Positions 39,265-46,734 of a stretch of 64,000 nt of DNA are shown piece by piece. Position 1 is the first letter of the stretch. Each line of letters opens with the position of its first letter. Under the pieces are notes generated by a model. That model saw nothing but the letters and a program-made list of their open reading frames with translations, was not told where the DNA came from and did no database searches. The stretch is from Amycolatopsis umgeniensis (GTDB lineage: Bacteria > Actinomycetota > Actinomycetes > Mycobacteriales > Pseudonocardiaceae). Both the position numbers and the translations under genes were made by a program. The stretch is taken from the NCBI RefSeq assembly GCF_014205155.1, contig NZ_JACHMX010000001.1:7564001-7628000 (forward strand), given 5' to 3'.

Positions 39265-40391
39265 CGGAAGTGTGGCGAAAAGCGGCTCTCGAGCTGGCGG
39301 GCACTCTGGCGGCGGACGCCGCCGAGCGCGACCTCGCCGGACGGCTCCCGGTCCAGGAGGTCGGCCTGCTGCGCGAGTCCGGCCTGCTGCCCCTGCTCGA
39401 CACCGCGGGCTGGGCGGCCGCGAACCAGGCCACCCGGATCGTCTCCGCCGCGGACGCGTCGGTCGGGCATCTGCTCGGCTACCACTACCTGCAACTGTGG
39501 CGCACCGGCCTCTTCGGGCCGCGCGCCGCGAGCGAACCGGGCTGGTTCTGGGCGGGTGTGAGCAACCCGCTCGACGCCGCCCTGCTCCTGACCCCGGCCG
39601 ACGGCGGGTTCACGGTCGAGGGCACCAAGACCTTCGCCACCGGCGCGGCCGTCGCCGATCGATTGGTGGTCAGCGCGACGAGGACCGACAACGGCGAGAA
39701 GCTCACCTTCGTCGTGGACGCGCGCGCCGACGGCATCACCTTCCCCGGTGACTGGGACAACATCGGGCAGCGGCTCACCGCGAGCGGCGCTGTGCGGTTC
39801 GAGGCCGTCCGGCTCACCAAGGACGACGTCCTCGGTGCCCAGCCCGAGGACCAGTCGGATCCGAAGGTGCCCCGTGTCTCCCTGGCGTCGATCGGGTTCC
39901 AGCTCATGCTCGCGCAGGTCTACGTCGGCCTCGCGTGCGGCGCGCTCGACGCCGCCGCGGGCTACACGCGCGAGACCGCGCGGGCCTGGACACTGTCCGA
40001 TGTGGACAAAGCGACGCAGGATCCGTACACGCTGGCCGGGTACGGCGAGCTGGTCGCGACGGCGCGGGCGGCCGGATTCGCCGTCGACGCCGCGGTTGCC
40101 GCCCTCGGCGAGGCCGACGAGCGCGGGTTCGACCTGTCTCCGGCCGAGCGCGCCGAAGCGGCGATCGCCATCTCGTCGGCGAAGATCGTCGCGAGCCGGG
40201 CGGCCGTCGAAACCACGAGCAAGGTCTTCGAGTTCACCGGCGCGCGGGCGACGGCGACCAAGTACGGTTTCGACCGGTTCTGGCGCAACGCCCGCACGCT
40301 GACCCTCCACGATCCGGTGACCTACAAGGCGCGCGAGGTCGGCGACCACTTCCTCAACGGGATCCCGCCGTGCCTTTCGGGGTACAGCTGA
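39261..40391 (+). CDS. Acyl-CoA-dehydrogenase-fold flavoenzyme (SfnB/DszC-like)
   Basis: A 376-residue protein of the acyl-CoA dehydrogenase superfamily. It shows FTVEGTKTFATGAAVADRLV near residue 115 and FVVDARADGITFPGDWDNIG in the beta domain, and the C-terminal four-helix bundle with TSKVFEFTGARATATKYGFD and RFWRNARTLTLHDP. Lack of a clear catalytic Glu of true dehydrogenases and the FWRNARTLTLHDP ending point to the flavin-dependent monooxygenase branch (DszC, SfnB, hydroxylases), many of which act on sulfur or aromatic compounds. It is embedded between the phosphorylase and the isomerase, so it probably acts on a salvage substrate or by-product; which one is unknown. Confidence 0.82.
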   Translation: MTEVWRKAALELAGTLAADAAERDLAGRLPVQEVGLLRESGLLPLLDTAGWAAANQATRIVSAADASVGHLLGYHYLQLWRTGLFGPRAASEPGWFWAGVSNPLDAALLLTPADGGFTVEGTKTFATGAAVADRLVVSATRTDNGEKLTFVVDARADGITFPGDWDNIGQRLTASGAVRFEAVRLTKDDVLGAQPEDQSDPKVPRVSLASIGFQLMLAQVYVGLACGALDAAAGYTRETARAWTLSDVDKATQDPYTLAGYGELVATARAAGFAVDAAVAALGEADERGFDLSPAERAEAAIAISSAKIVASRAAVETTSKVFEFTGARATATKYGFDRFWRNARTLTLHDPVTYKAREVGDHFLNGIPPCLSGYS

Positions 40392-41401
40392 TGACGCTGC
40401 CGATCCTCGCCGAAAGCGTCCGCCTCGACGACGACGGCGTGCACATCCTCGACCGCCGTGTCTTCCCGTTCGCGCGGGAATGGGTGCTGTGCCGGACTTC
40501 GGAAGAGGTCGCGGTGGCCATCGAGGACATGGTCACCCAGTCGTCCGGGCCGTATTTCGCCGCACTGGGCGCGATGGTGCTCGGCGCCCGTGAGGCGTCC
40601 GGGCTCCCCGACGCCCGCGCGTACCTGGAGCGCGTGGGAGAGCGGATCATCGCCACGCGCAAGACGAACAACCACCTGCGCAAGGCCGTCGCCGCCGTTC
40701 TATCCGAAGTGGACAAGTCGACGGGCGACCTGGTCGAGGCGGCGACGGCGGGGGCGCGAGCGGGCGACGAGCTGTACCGGTCGCGCAGCCGTGCGCTCGG
40801 CGAGGCCACGGCGGCGCTGGTGCCGGACAAGGCGACCGTGCTGACGCATTGCTGGGCGGATCTGTACCTGGTCGAACTGGTGCTGGCCGCGCGGCGGCAG
40901 GGCAAGGAGTTCTCCTTCCTCTGCACGGAAACCCGGCCGTATCTGCAGGGCGCGCGGCTCACCGCCGAGACCCTCGCCGAGATGGGCGCCGACACCCGGC
41001 TGATCACCGACGGGATGGGTGCGGCCGTGCTGTCTTCGGGAGAGGTCGGCGCGCTGGTGACCGCGGCCGACCGGGTCACCATGGACGGCCACGTCGTCAA
41101 CAAGATCGGCACCCTGGGGCTTGCGGTGGCGGCGGAGGCGTTCGGCGTGCCGTTCCACGCGATGGTCCAGGCGCCGGATCAGGCCGCGCCGACCGGCGCC
41201 GACGTGCCGATCGAGTACCGCGACGGCGACGAGGTGCTGAGCGCGCTCGGCCACCGTGTCGCCAGCGAACGCGTTCGTGGGCACTACCCGGCTTTCGACG
41301 TGACACCACCGCGTTTCGTGACCAAGGTGGTGACCGACCGCGGGGCCTTCGAACCAGGACGGCTCCGCGAGTACTACGCAGAAGGGGAAGCGAACCAGTG
41401 A
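40391..41401 (+). CDS. MtnA-like sugar-1-phosphate isomerase (eIF-2B family, divergent)
   Basis: A 336-residue eIF-2B-alpha/MtnA family protein, expected to isomerise methylthioribose-1-phosphate to methylthioribulose-1-phosphate. The isomerase signatures are altered but traceable: ATVLTHCWADLYLVELVL holds the catalytic Cys position of MtnA, normally followed by Asn-Thr/Ala-Gly, here by Trp-Ala-Asp; RLITDGMGAAVLSSGEV holds the catalytic Asp; DRVTMDGHVVNKIGTLGLA is the late family block. Such divergence leaves room for a related 5-deoxy-sugar phosphate. ATG 40391 shares a base with the upstream stop (TGATG); the stop overlaps mtnC (GTGA). Confidence 0.82.
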   Translation: MTLPILAESVRLDDDGVHILDRRVFPFAREWVLCRTSEEVAVAIEDMVTQSSGPYFAALGAMVLGAREASGLPDARAYLERVGERIIATRKTNNHLRKAVAAVLSEVDKSTGDLVEAATAGARAGDELYRSRSRALGEATAALVPDKATVLTHCWADLYLVELVLAARRQGKEFSFLCTETRPYLQGARLTAETLAEMGADTRLITDGMGAAVLSSGEVGALVTAADRVTMDGHVVNKIGTLGLAVAAEAFGVPFHAMVQAPDQAAPTGADVPIEYRDGDEVLSALGHRVASERVRGHYPAFDVTPPRFVTKVVTDRGAFEPGRLREYYAEGEANQ

Positions 41402-42114
41402 CCGCAACGCTGACCGCCCGGTGGGTGGTCCTCGACATCGAGGGCACGCTGACGGCCACCAGCTACGTGCACGTGACCCTCTACGACTACGCGCGCCCGA
41501 GGCTGGGCCCGTGGATCGACGAGCACCCGGAAGACCCCGAGGTCGCCGGCGCCGTCGCCCGGATCAAGGAACTCGGCGGGCTCCCGGCGGACGCGTCCAC
41601 TGTGGACATCGTGCGGGTGCTGCACGGCTGGATGGACGCGGACCAGAAGATCGCGCCGCTGAAGACGTTGCAAGGCCTCATCTGGCAGCGCGGGTACGCC
41701 GACGGCGACCTGACGACGGAGTTCTTCGGCGACGTCGCCCCGGCCCTGCGTTCGTGGCACGGGTCCGGGCTGCGGCTCGCCGTGTTCTCCTCCGGCTCGG
41801 TCGCCGGGCAGGTCGCGTCGTTCTCGCGGACCACCGACGGCGACGTCACCGGCCTGTTCGAGAAGCATTTCGACACCGTCAACGCCGGGCCGAAGCGGGA
41901 GGCGCCGTCGTATCGCGCGATCGCTTCGGCGCTGGCGGCCGAGCCGGGCGACGTCGTGTTCTTCTCCGACGTTCCGGCCGAACTGGACGGGGCCGTCGCC
42001 GACGGCTGGCAGACCGTCGGCCTCGCGCGCGACGGCGAACCTTTCGGCGACGCGGATTTCGGGGCACACCGGACGATCCGGACGTTCGACGAGGTGAAGG
42101 TCGTTCCTCGATGA
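41398..42114 (+). CDS. mtnC: Enolase-phosphatase E1
   Basis: HAD-superfamily enzyme that enolises and dephosphorylates 2,3-diketo-5-methylthiopentyl-1-phosphate to the acireductone. The 238-residue protein shows HAD motif I as VVLDIEGTLTATSYVHVTLY (the DxEGT form diagnostic of MtnC), motif II LAVFSSGSVAGQ, the Lys of AGPKREAPSYRAIA and motif III DVVFFSDVPAELDGAVADG. Length is normal. It starts at GTG 41398 overlapping the isomerase stop and overlaps mtnB by four bases. Contains the palindrome GTCCACTGTGGAC at 41595. Confidence 0.95.
   Translation: MTATLTARWVVLDIEGTLTATSYVHVTLYDYARPRLGPWIDEHPEDPEVAGAVARIKELGGLPADASTVDIVRVLHGWMDADQKIAPLKTLQGLIWQRGYADGDLTTEFFGDVAPALRSWHGSGLRLAVFSSGSVAGQVASFSRTTDGDVTGLFEKHFDTVNAGPKREAPSYRAIASALAAEPGDVVFFSDVPAELDGAVADGWQTVGLARDGEPFGDADFGAHRTIRTFDEVKVVPR
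41595..41607. repeat. GTCCACWGTGGAC palindrome (copy 2)
   Basis: Perfect 13-bp palindrome within mtnC, read in frame as Ser-Thr-Val-Asp with the rare Thr codon ACT. Confidence 0.7.
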
Positions 42115-42743
42115 GTGTCTTGGAACTCGCCGGACGCGCGCTCGCCGAGGAATCCGCCCGGTTCGCCGGGCTCGGCTGGATGCGGGGCACGTCGGGCAAC
42201 CTCTCGGTGGTGCTCGGCCGTGATCCGCTGCGGGTCGCCGTGACCGTCAGCGGACGGGACAAAGGCGAGCTGACCAGCGATGACGTCGTGGTGGTCGGCG
42301 AGGACGGGCTGGCCGTGGCCGACCAGCCGAATCCGGACAAGGTGCCCTCGGCCGAGGCCGGGCTGCACGCCCGGATCGCGGCCGTGTCGGGCGCGGGTGC
42401 GGTGATCCACGTGCACGCGCTCGCGCCGGTCGTGGCCGCCGAGCACTGGCCGGACGGCGTCGAACTGCGGGACCTGGAGATGCTCAAGGGCTTCGGCCGC
42501 GCGGCGCACGACGACCTGGTGACGATTCCGGTGATCGCCAACGGCCAGGACATGCGCGTCCTCGGCGACGCGTTCGAGGCGGGGTTCCGGGCGGACACGC
42601 CGGCGGTGATCGTCGCGCGGCACGGGATCTACGTCTGGGGCGATGACCTGCGCCACGCGCGTCATCGCCTGGAATGTTTGGAGTGGTTGCTCCGGTTCCG
42701 GGTAGAGACAAGACTCGTCACTGGAGAAAGGGGAGTGCGATGA
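42111..42743 (+). CDS. mtnB: Methylthioribulose-1-phosphate dehydratase
   Basis: Class II aldolase-fold zinc enzyme, 210 residues, that dehydrates methylthioribulose-1-phosphate to the diketo compound. Key segments: MRGTSGNLSVVLG near residue 24, SAEAGLHARIAAVSGAGAVI with the catalytic Glu near 83 followed by HVHALAPVVAAEHW carrying two zinc histidines, and VIVARHGIYVWGDDLRHARH carrying the third. The order of substrates in the operon is phosphorylase, isomerase, then MtnB, MtnC, MtnD, although the gene order places mtnC before mtnB. Overlaps mtnC and mtnD by four bases each. Confidence 0.94.
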   Translation: MSVLELAGRALAEESARFAGLGWMRGTSGNLSVVLGRDPLRVAVTVSGRDKGELTSDDVVVVGEDGLAVADQPNPDKVPSAEAGLHARIAAVSGAGAVIHVHALAPVVAAEHWPDGVELRDLEMLKGFGRAAHDDLVTIPVIANGQDMRVLGDAFEAGFRADTPAVIVARHGIYVWGDDLRHARHRLECLEWLLRFRVETRLVTGERGVR

Positions 42744-43318
42744 CCCTGCTGACCGTGTGGCCGGACGACCGGCCCGGCGAGATCGCGCTCAGGACCGAGG
42801 ATCCGGCCGTGATCACCGCGGAACTGGGACGGCTCGGCGTCCGGTTCGATCGGTGGGAACTCGTCGCGGACCTGCCGCGCGAAGTGACGCCGGAGCAGGT
42901 GCTGGCCGCTTACGAGGAGCCGATCGGCAAGGTCTCGGCGGCCGAGGGGTACACCTTCGTCGACGCCGTCCACATGACGCCGTCCGACGAGCCCGGCTGG
43001 GCCGCGGAGGCCGCCGAAGCCCGGCAGAAGTTCCTCGCCGAGCACACCCACGACGATGACGAAGACCGCTTCTTCGCCCGTGGGTCCGGCGTGTTCTACC
43101 TGCACGTCGGCGGACGGGTGTACGCGGTGCTGTGCGAGGCGGGAGACCTGCTGAGCGTGCCCGCGAACACCACGCACTGGTTCGACATGGGCACGCGGCC
43201 GGACTACGTGTCGGTCCGGTTCTTCCACGACGACGGTGGGTGGGTCGGGAACTTCACCGGTGCCAAGCTGGCGGGGGACTTCCCGGACTTCGACACTTTG
43301 ACCGCTGGGCGCCACTGA
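42740..43318 (+). CDS. mtnD: Acireductone dioxygenase
   Basis: Cupin metalloenzyme, 192 residues, converting acireductone to 2-keto-4-methylthiobutyrate and formate (Fe form) or to methylthiopropionate, formate and CO (Ni form). Metal ligands are visible in AEHTHDDDEDRFFARGSG (His-x-His-x4-Glu near residue 100) and in VPANTTHWFDMGTRPDYVS (His near 148). Last gene of the ten-gene operon; the final aminotransferase that would regenerate methionine is not here. A strong palindrome begins 22 bases after its stop. Start ATG 42740 follows an AAAGGGGAG ribosome site. Confidence 0.95.
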   Translation: MTLLTVWPDDRPGEIALRTEDPAVITAELGRLGVRFDRWELVADLPREVTPEQVLAAYEEPIGKVSAAEGYTFVDAVHMTPSDEPGWAAEAAEARQKFLAEHTHDDDEDRFFARGSGVFYLHVGGRVYAVLCEAGDLLSVPANTTHWFDMGTRPDYVSVRFFHDDGGWVGNFTGAKLAGDFPDFDTLTAGRH

Positions 43319-43339
43319 CGCTTCCCGCCTGTGACGAGG

Positions 43340-43384
43340 TGAAGGGAGCTTTCCCCGCATGAGATGCGGGGAAAGCTCCCTTCA
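43340..43384. terminator. Perfect 21-bp hairpin after the salvage operon
   Basis: Arms 43340-43360 (core GAAGGGAGCTTTCCCCGCAT) and 43364-43384 are perfectly complementary with a 3-base loop GAG. It lies between the convergent ends of mtnD (43318) and chitinase (43403), as a bidirectional terminator should. It shares GAAGGG and CTTTCCCCGCAT with the inner hairpin at 10173-10215. Confidence 0.85.
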
Positions 43385-43402
43385 TGCGCGCTGCCGGGTC
43401 TG

Positions 43403-45796
43403 TCAGGCGGGGGTCCAGAGGGCAGGCACGTTCGGCGGCTCCCAGCCGGGCAGGGACCGGTGGCCCTGACGGCAGACGTAGGCCGAGCCGTTGTAGGTCA
43501 CCCGGGCACCGGTGGCGTAGTCGGTGTTGGGCTTCCAGGCGTCCGACGGCGCCGTGGTGGTCGTCGTCGGGGTGGTGGTGGTCGTCCGCGTCGTCGTCGG
43601 ACTGGTCGTGGTGGTGGGTGTCGTGGTCGTCGTCCCGGTGGTCGTGGTGGGTGTGGTGGTCGTCGTCGGCGGAGCGCCGCCGCCGCGCGGGTTGTCCGAC
43701 GCGATCGCGTAGGTCGTCCCGCCGAAGGTGAACGTGAAGTTCGACGGGGACGCGATCGGCATGTAGTAGTTCAGCCGGATCTCGACCGTGGCACCCGGGG
43801 CGATGTTCTGCCAGGTCGGCACGGTCACCGCGACATGCTGGAAGTCTCCCTTCATCCCGCCGACGTTGGGCCCGCTGTGGCCCTTGCTCGTGACCGCCAG
43901 GCCGAAACCGGACTGGTCGGACATGCTGCCGGGCGCGCTCGTGCCGTAGTCGAACTCGATCTTCGTCCCACCGGGGATGGTGGTGGTCGAATTGTTGGTG
44001 ATACGCATCCGCGGGGTGATCGGGTAGTTCGCGTCGCCCAGCGCGAATCCGGTCAGGTTGACGTTCGCGTTCAGCACCGACGACGGCGCGGGACGCGACG
44101 ACTTCGAGGCGCCGTACGGGGCCGCGCCGCGCAGGCCGTCGTTGATCTTCGTGATCAGCGTGTCACCCATGAAGTACTGGCCCTTGGCGGCGTCGAAGGC
44201 GTAGTCGCCCGCCAATTCCCAGATCATGACGCCGCCGATGCCCTTGTCGGCCACGTACTTGGCCTTCGTGGCGAGCGACTCTTCGTCCTCAGTGGACAGG
44301 AACACCTTCTTGTCGTTGTTCCACAGCCACGGCGTCACCATGCTGTTGTCGTAGTGCCGGTTGTAGGTGCCGGAGAGCCGGTCTTTCGGGTTGTTCTTCG
44401 GGTCCAGCCCGTACTTCTCCAGGTAGTCCGGGGTGATCTCGTTCTCGAGGTTCTTCGCGTGCCACATGGGGTTCGCGCCCGCGGGTACCTCGGCGCCCGT
44501 CAGGCTCATGTCGTGCCAGAGGTTGTCGATGCCGATCGCGCCGTTGCCGCACGGTACCGTCGAGCCGACCTGGGATCCGGTTCCCGGTGGACACTGTTTC
44601 TGATCCGGCAACGGAGCGGTGCCCCACAACCCGTTCGTCCCGCCGGACACACCTTGCCAGCCCCGGGTGTAGAACCCGACGCCGATGTTGATCCGGCCCG
44701 CCTGCATGGCACCGCGGAAGTAGTGATACGCCCAGTCGGTGTTGAGATAGCCTTGCCCGTCGTACTGCGGTGTCGTGTACACCTGCCAGTGCGCGAGTTC
44801 CGCGTCCTTGCCGTTGTCGTAGAGCGCGGCGTTCGGCCCGGCGAACTGGTTCCACGCGCCGTGCAGGTCGTAGCTCATCATGTTGGCGTAGTCGAGATAC
44901 TGCGTGACGCCGTAGACCTCCTGGCCGCGCAACAGCCAGCCGGACGCGGGGACGGCCGCGGTCAGCAGGTAGTGCTTGCCGTCGGCGGCGCCAGCCTGGT
45001 CGATCTTCTGGCGCAGCGTGCGCATCAGGTTCTCGTAGCCCGCCCACAGGGTGCCGCGGTTGGCCTGCGCGATCCAGTAGTCGTCCGGGTTTCCGGCGTA
45101 GTTCGCCGAGGTCGCGTACTCGTAGTCGATGTCCGCGCCGTTGAATCCGTAGTCGCGCAGGAACTTCACGACGGAATCAGCGAAGGTGTCGATGCTCGCT
45201 TGGCTTTGTGTCATCTTGTAGAAGCCGCCCGACGCGTTGCGCGTGCCGTCCGGGTTGAGGAAGCCGCCGGTCTCGGCCCAGCCGCCGATCGAAACCAGCG
45301 TCTTCACGTTCGGGTACTGCTTCTTGTACTTGTTCAGCAGATTGAAATGTCCCTTGTAGGGCAACGCCGGATCCATCTCCGCGCCGGGCACGCCCGGCCA
45401 TTCCATGCCGATGGACTCGTTGTTCGGGCCCGGGGCGCCGACCGACACCTTGTTCTGCGCGTCGACGTGTGCGAACGCGTAGTTGAGGTGGGTGACCTTG
45501 GTCCACGGGATGTTGTTGGCCAGATACGCCGGTGCGCCGTTCTTTCCGGTGCGCCAGCTGGTGAAGTAGCCGATCACGCGGCGGGAATGCCCTTCCCCCA
45601 GTGATTCCCGGCCGTTCGTGTCGTAGACGGTGCAGTACGGGGTGTCGACGCCGGGTGTCCGGTACAGCCCGTCGGGACGGCAGTCCTCGTGGCCCGCCGC
45701 GCTCGAGGTGGTGGGGCTGATGACGACGATCATGAGTCCGGCCAGCGCGATGAGCGACGCCAGCAGGGGGAGTAGTTTCCTGGTTCTCCTTGGCAC
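43403..45796 (-). CDS. Secreted GH18 chitinase with C-terminal chitin-binding module
   Basis: A 797-residue extracellular chitinase. N-terminal signal: Arg-rich start, hydrophobic core LLASLIALAGLMIVVI, cleavage near SSAAG. GH18 domain: RRVIGYFTSW near residue 73, VKTLVSIGGWAETGGF near 165, and the active-site motif YGFNGADIDYEY with acid Glu near 226; ANMMSYDLHGAWNQ and GGVMIWELAGDY complete it. A beta-sandwich domain (about 555-690) follows, then a Thr/Pro linker, and a CBM5/12-type module of about 45 residues (NTDYATGARVTYNGSAYVCR). GTG 45796 has GGAGG upstream. A DasR-like operator lies 71-86 bases upstream, so GlcNAc control is likely. Confidence 0.94.
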   Translation of the reverse strand: MPRRTRKLLPLLASLIALAGLMIVVISPTTSSAAGHEDCRPDGLYRTPGVDTPYCTVYDTNGRESLGEGHSRRVIGYFTSWRTGKNGAPAYLANNIPWTKVTHLNYAFAHVDAQNKVSVGAPGPNNESIGMEWPGVPGAEMDPALPYKGHFNLLNKYKKQYPNVKTLVSIGGWAETGGFLNPDGTRNASGGFYKMTQSQASIDTFADSVVKFLRDYGFNGADIDYEYATSANYAGNPDDYWIAQANRGTLWAGYENLMRTLRQKIDQAGAADGKHYLLTAAVPASGWLLRGQEVYGVTQYLDYANMMSYDLHGAWNQFAGPNAALYDNGKDAELAHWQVYTTPQYDGQGYLNTDWAYHYFRGAMQAGRINIGVGFYTRGWQGVSGGTNGLWGTAPLPDQKQCPPGTGSQVGSTVPCGNGAIGIDNLWHDMSLTGAEVPAGANPMWHAKNLENEITPDYLEKYGLDPKNNPKDRLSGTYNRHYDNSMVTPWLWNNDKKVFLSTEDEESLATKAKYVADKGIGGVMIWELAGDYAFDAAKGQYFMGDTLITKINDGLRGAAPYGASKSSRPAPSSVLNANVNLTGFALGDANYPITPRMRITNNSTTTIPGGTKIEFDYGTSAPGSMSDQSGFGLAVTSKGHSGPNVGGMKGDFQHVAVTVPTWQNIAPGATVEIRLNYYMPIASPSNFTFTFGGTTYAIASDNPRGGGAPPTTTTTPTTTTGTTTTTPTTTTSPTTTRTTTTTPTTTTTAPSDAWKPNTDYATGARVTYNGSAYVCRQGHRSLPGWEPPNVPALWTPA

Positions 45797-46124
45797 GCCG
45801 AAACCTCCGACAGTGGAAGATGGCCCTCGGTCTCAGCAGCTTGAGCCGCTGACCAGGCGTGCGTCAATAGGTGTAGACCAATTTCCATCCTGTGCCGTAC
45901 GGCGGAGCAGACCTGTGCTTCGTCAGGTCTGGTCTTCGTCGAAGACGGACGGCGATTCGGGCGGTGGTACGTAAGCCAGGCCTGTCAACAGGGTTCGCGG
46001 GTGGCCATACTCCCGGCCACATCTGGTGAGTGCTATGACCCCGACAGCCTCCTCAGGGACGTGGCTGCCGTAAAACCGGACCGGTTCGCCTTTTTCGCTT
46101 CGTTCGATGTCCGTGCCGCGGAGG
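45797..46124. other. Chitinase promoter region and degenerate sequence
   Basis: A 328-base stretch upstream of the chitinase gene and downstream of the VOC gene. Besides the operator at 45867-45882, the part 45923-46124 has an open frame on the minus strand (RFYGSHVPEEAVGVIALTRC and a stop) without a credible start, which may be a gene remnant. No other feature seen. Confidence 0.45.
45867..45882. promoter_or_regulatory. DasR-type dre operator of the chitinase gene
   Basis: ATAGGTGTAGACCAAT agrees with the streptomycete dre consensus ACTGGTCTAGACCAGT at 12 of 16 positions, including the central TAGACCA. It lies 71-86 bases before the chitinase GTG. A DasR-like GntR gene sits at the right end of the window. 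Confidence 0.6.
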
Positions 46125-46634
46125 TCAGCGAGTGACCACGACAGAAAATTCGTTTCCGTCGGGATCGGCCATCTCCACCCGGCCATTTTCTCCGGTGCCG
46201 AGACGGACGGCACCGAGCGAGACGAGCCGATCGATTTCCGCGAGAGAACCGCTGAGCGCGAATCGGAGCCGGTTCGGCCCGGTCTTGGCGTCGAACGGCG
46301 GGCCGCCCCAGGTGATCTTCGGGCCGCCGTGCGGCGAACGGATCGCGGTCTCCTGGTCCTGATCCCAGACCAGCGGCCAGTCGAGCGCCTCACTCCAGAA
46401 ATAGCCGACCTCTTGGGAACCATCGCACGCGAGTGCGCCGACGAAACCGCATTCGGCGAGGAAGGTGTTCCCGGGCTCGATGACGCAGAACTCGTTGCCT
46501 TCGGGGTCGGCGAGCACCACGTGTTCTTCCTCGGGGAGCTGGCCGATGTCGACATGGCGGCCGCCGAGTTCGAGTGCCTTCGCGACCGTGTTCCGCTGGT
46601 CTTCGAGGGACGCGCTCGTCAGGTCGAAATGCAT
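46125..46634 (-). pseudogene. VOC/glyoxalase-like gene lacking its 5' end
   Basis: A 169-residue frame carrying the second part of a two-domain VOC protein: QMHFDLTSASLEDQRNTVAK, then EEHVVLADPEGNEFCVIEPG (end of first domain), EVGYFWSEALDWPLVWDQDQ and RVEMADPDGNEFSVVVTR (second domain). The first about 50 residues of the usual protein are missing: upstream of the ATG the frame reads EPKTRQNQ, still family-like, but hits a stop at 46675, right where the palindrome 46678-46732 begins. So the gene was truncated at that element. The truncated product may or may not be made. Confidence 0.7.
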
Positions 46635-46677
46635 CTGGTTCTGGCGGGTCTTCGGTTCCGCACTCGCAACCGATTAA

Positions 46678-46732
46678 GTCCGTGAAGGCCTCCTTCCCTA
46701 CGCTCAGGGTAGGGAAGGAGGCCTTCACGGAC
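46678..46732. terminator. 24-bp palindrome, GTCCGTGAAGG family (copy 1)
   Basis: Arms 46678-46701 and 46709-46732 are perfect over 24 bp (left arm begins GTCCGTGAAGGCCTCCTTCC), with a 7-base loop. It directly follows the stop of the phospholipase C gene (46735), so it can terminate it, and abuts the truncated VOC gene. Its arms are identical to those of the copy at 56943-57001. Confidence 0.85.
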
Positions 46733-46734
46733 AT

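Noticed and set aside
43364..45604. Plus-strand open frame of 746 codons opposite the chitinase gene
   Set aside because: Val/Arg/Gly-rich shadow; the minus strand has a signal peptide, GH18 motif and chitin-binding module.
45923..46129. Small minus-strand gene encoding the RFYGSHVPEEAVG sequence
   Set aside because: No start codon with a ribosome site and it overlaps the VOC frame end; kept only as a possible remnant within the intergenic entry.
46678..46732. Terminal inverted repeats of a miniature transposon
   Set aside because: The arms are separated by only 7 bases, no target-site duplication is apparent and the position after a stop codon suits a terminator better.
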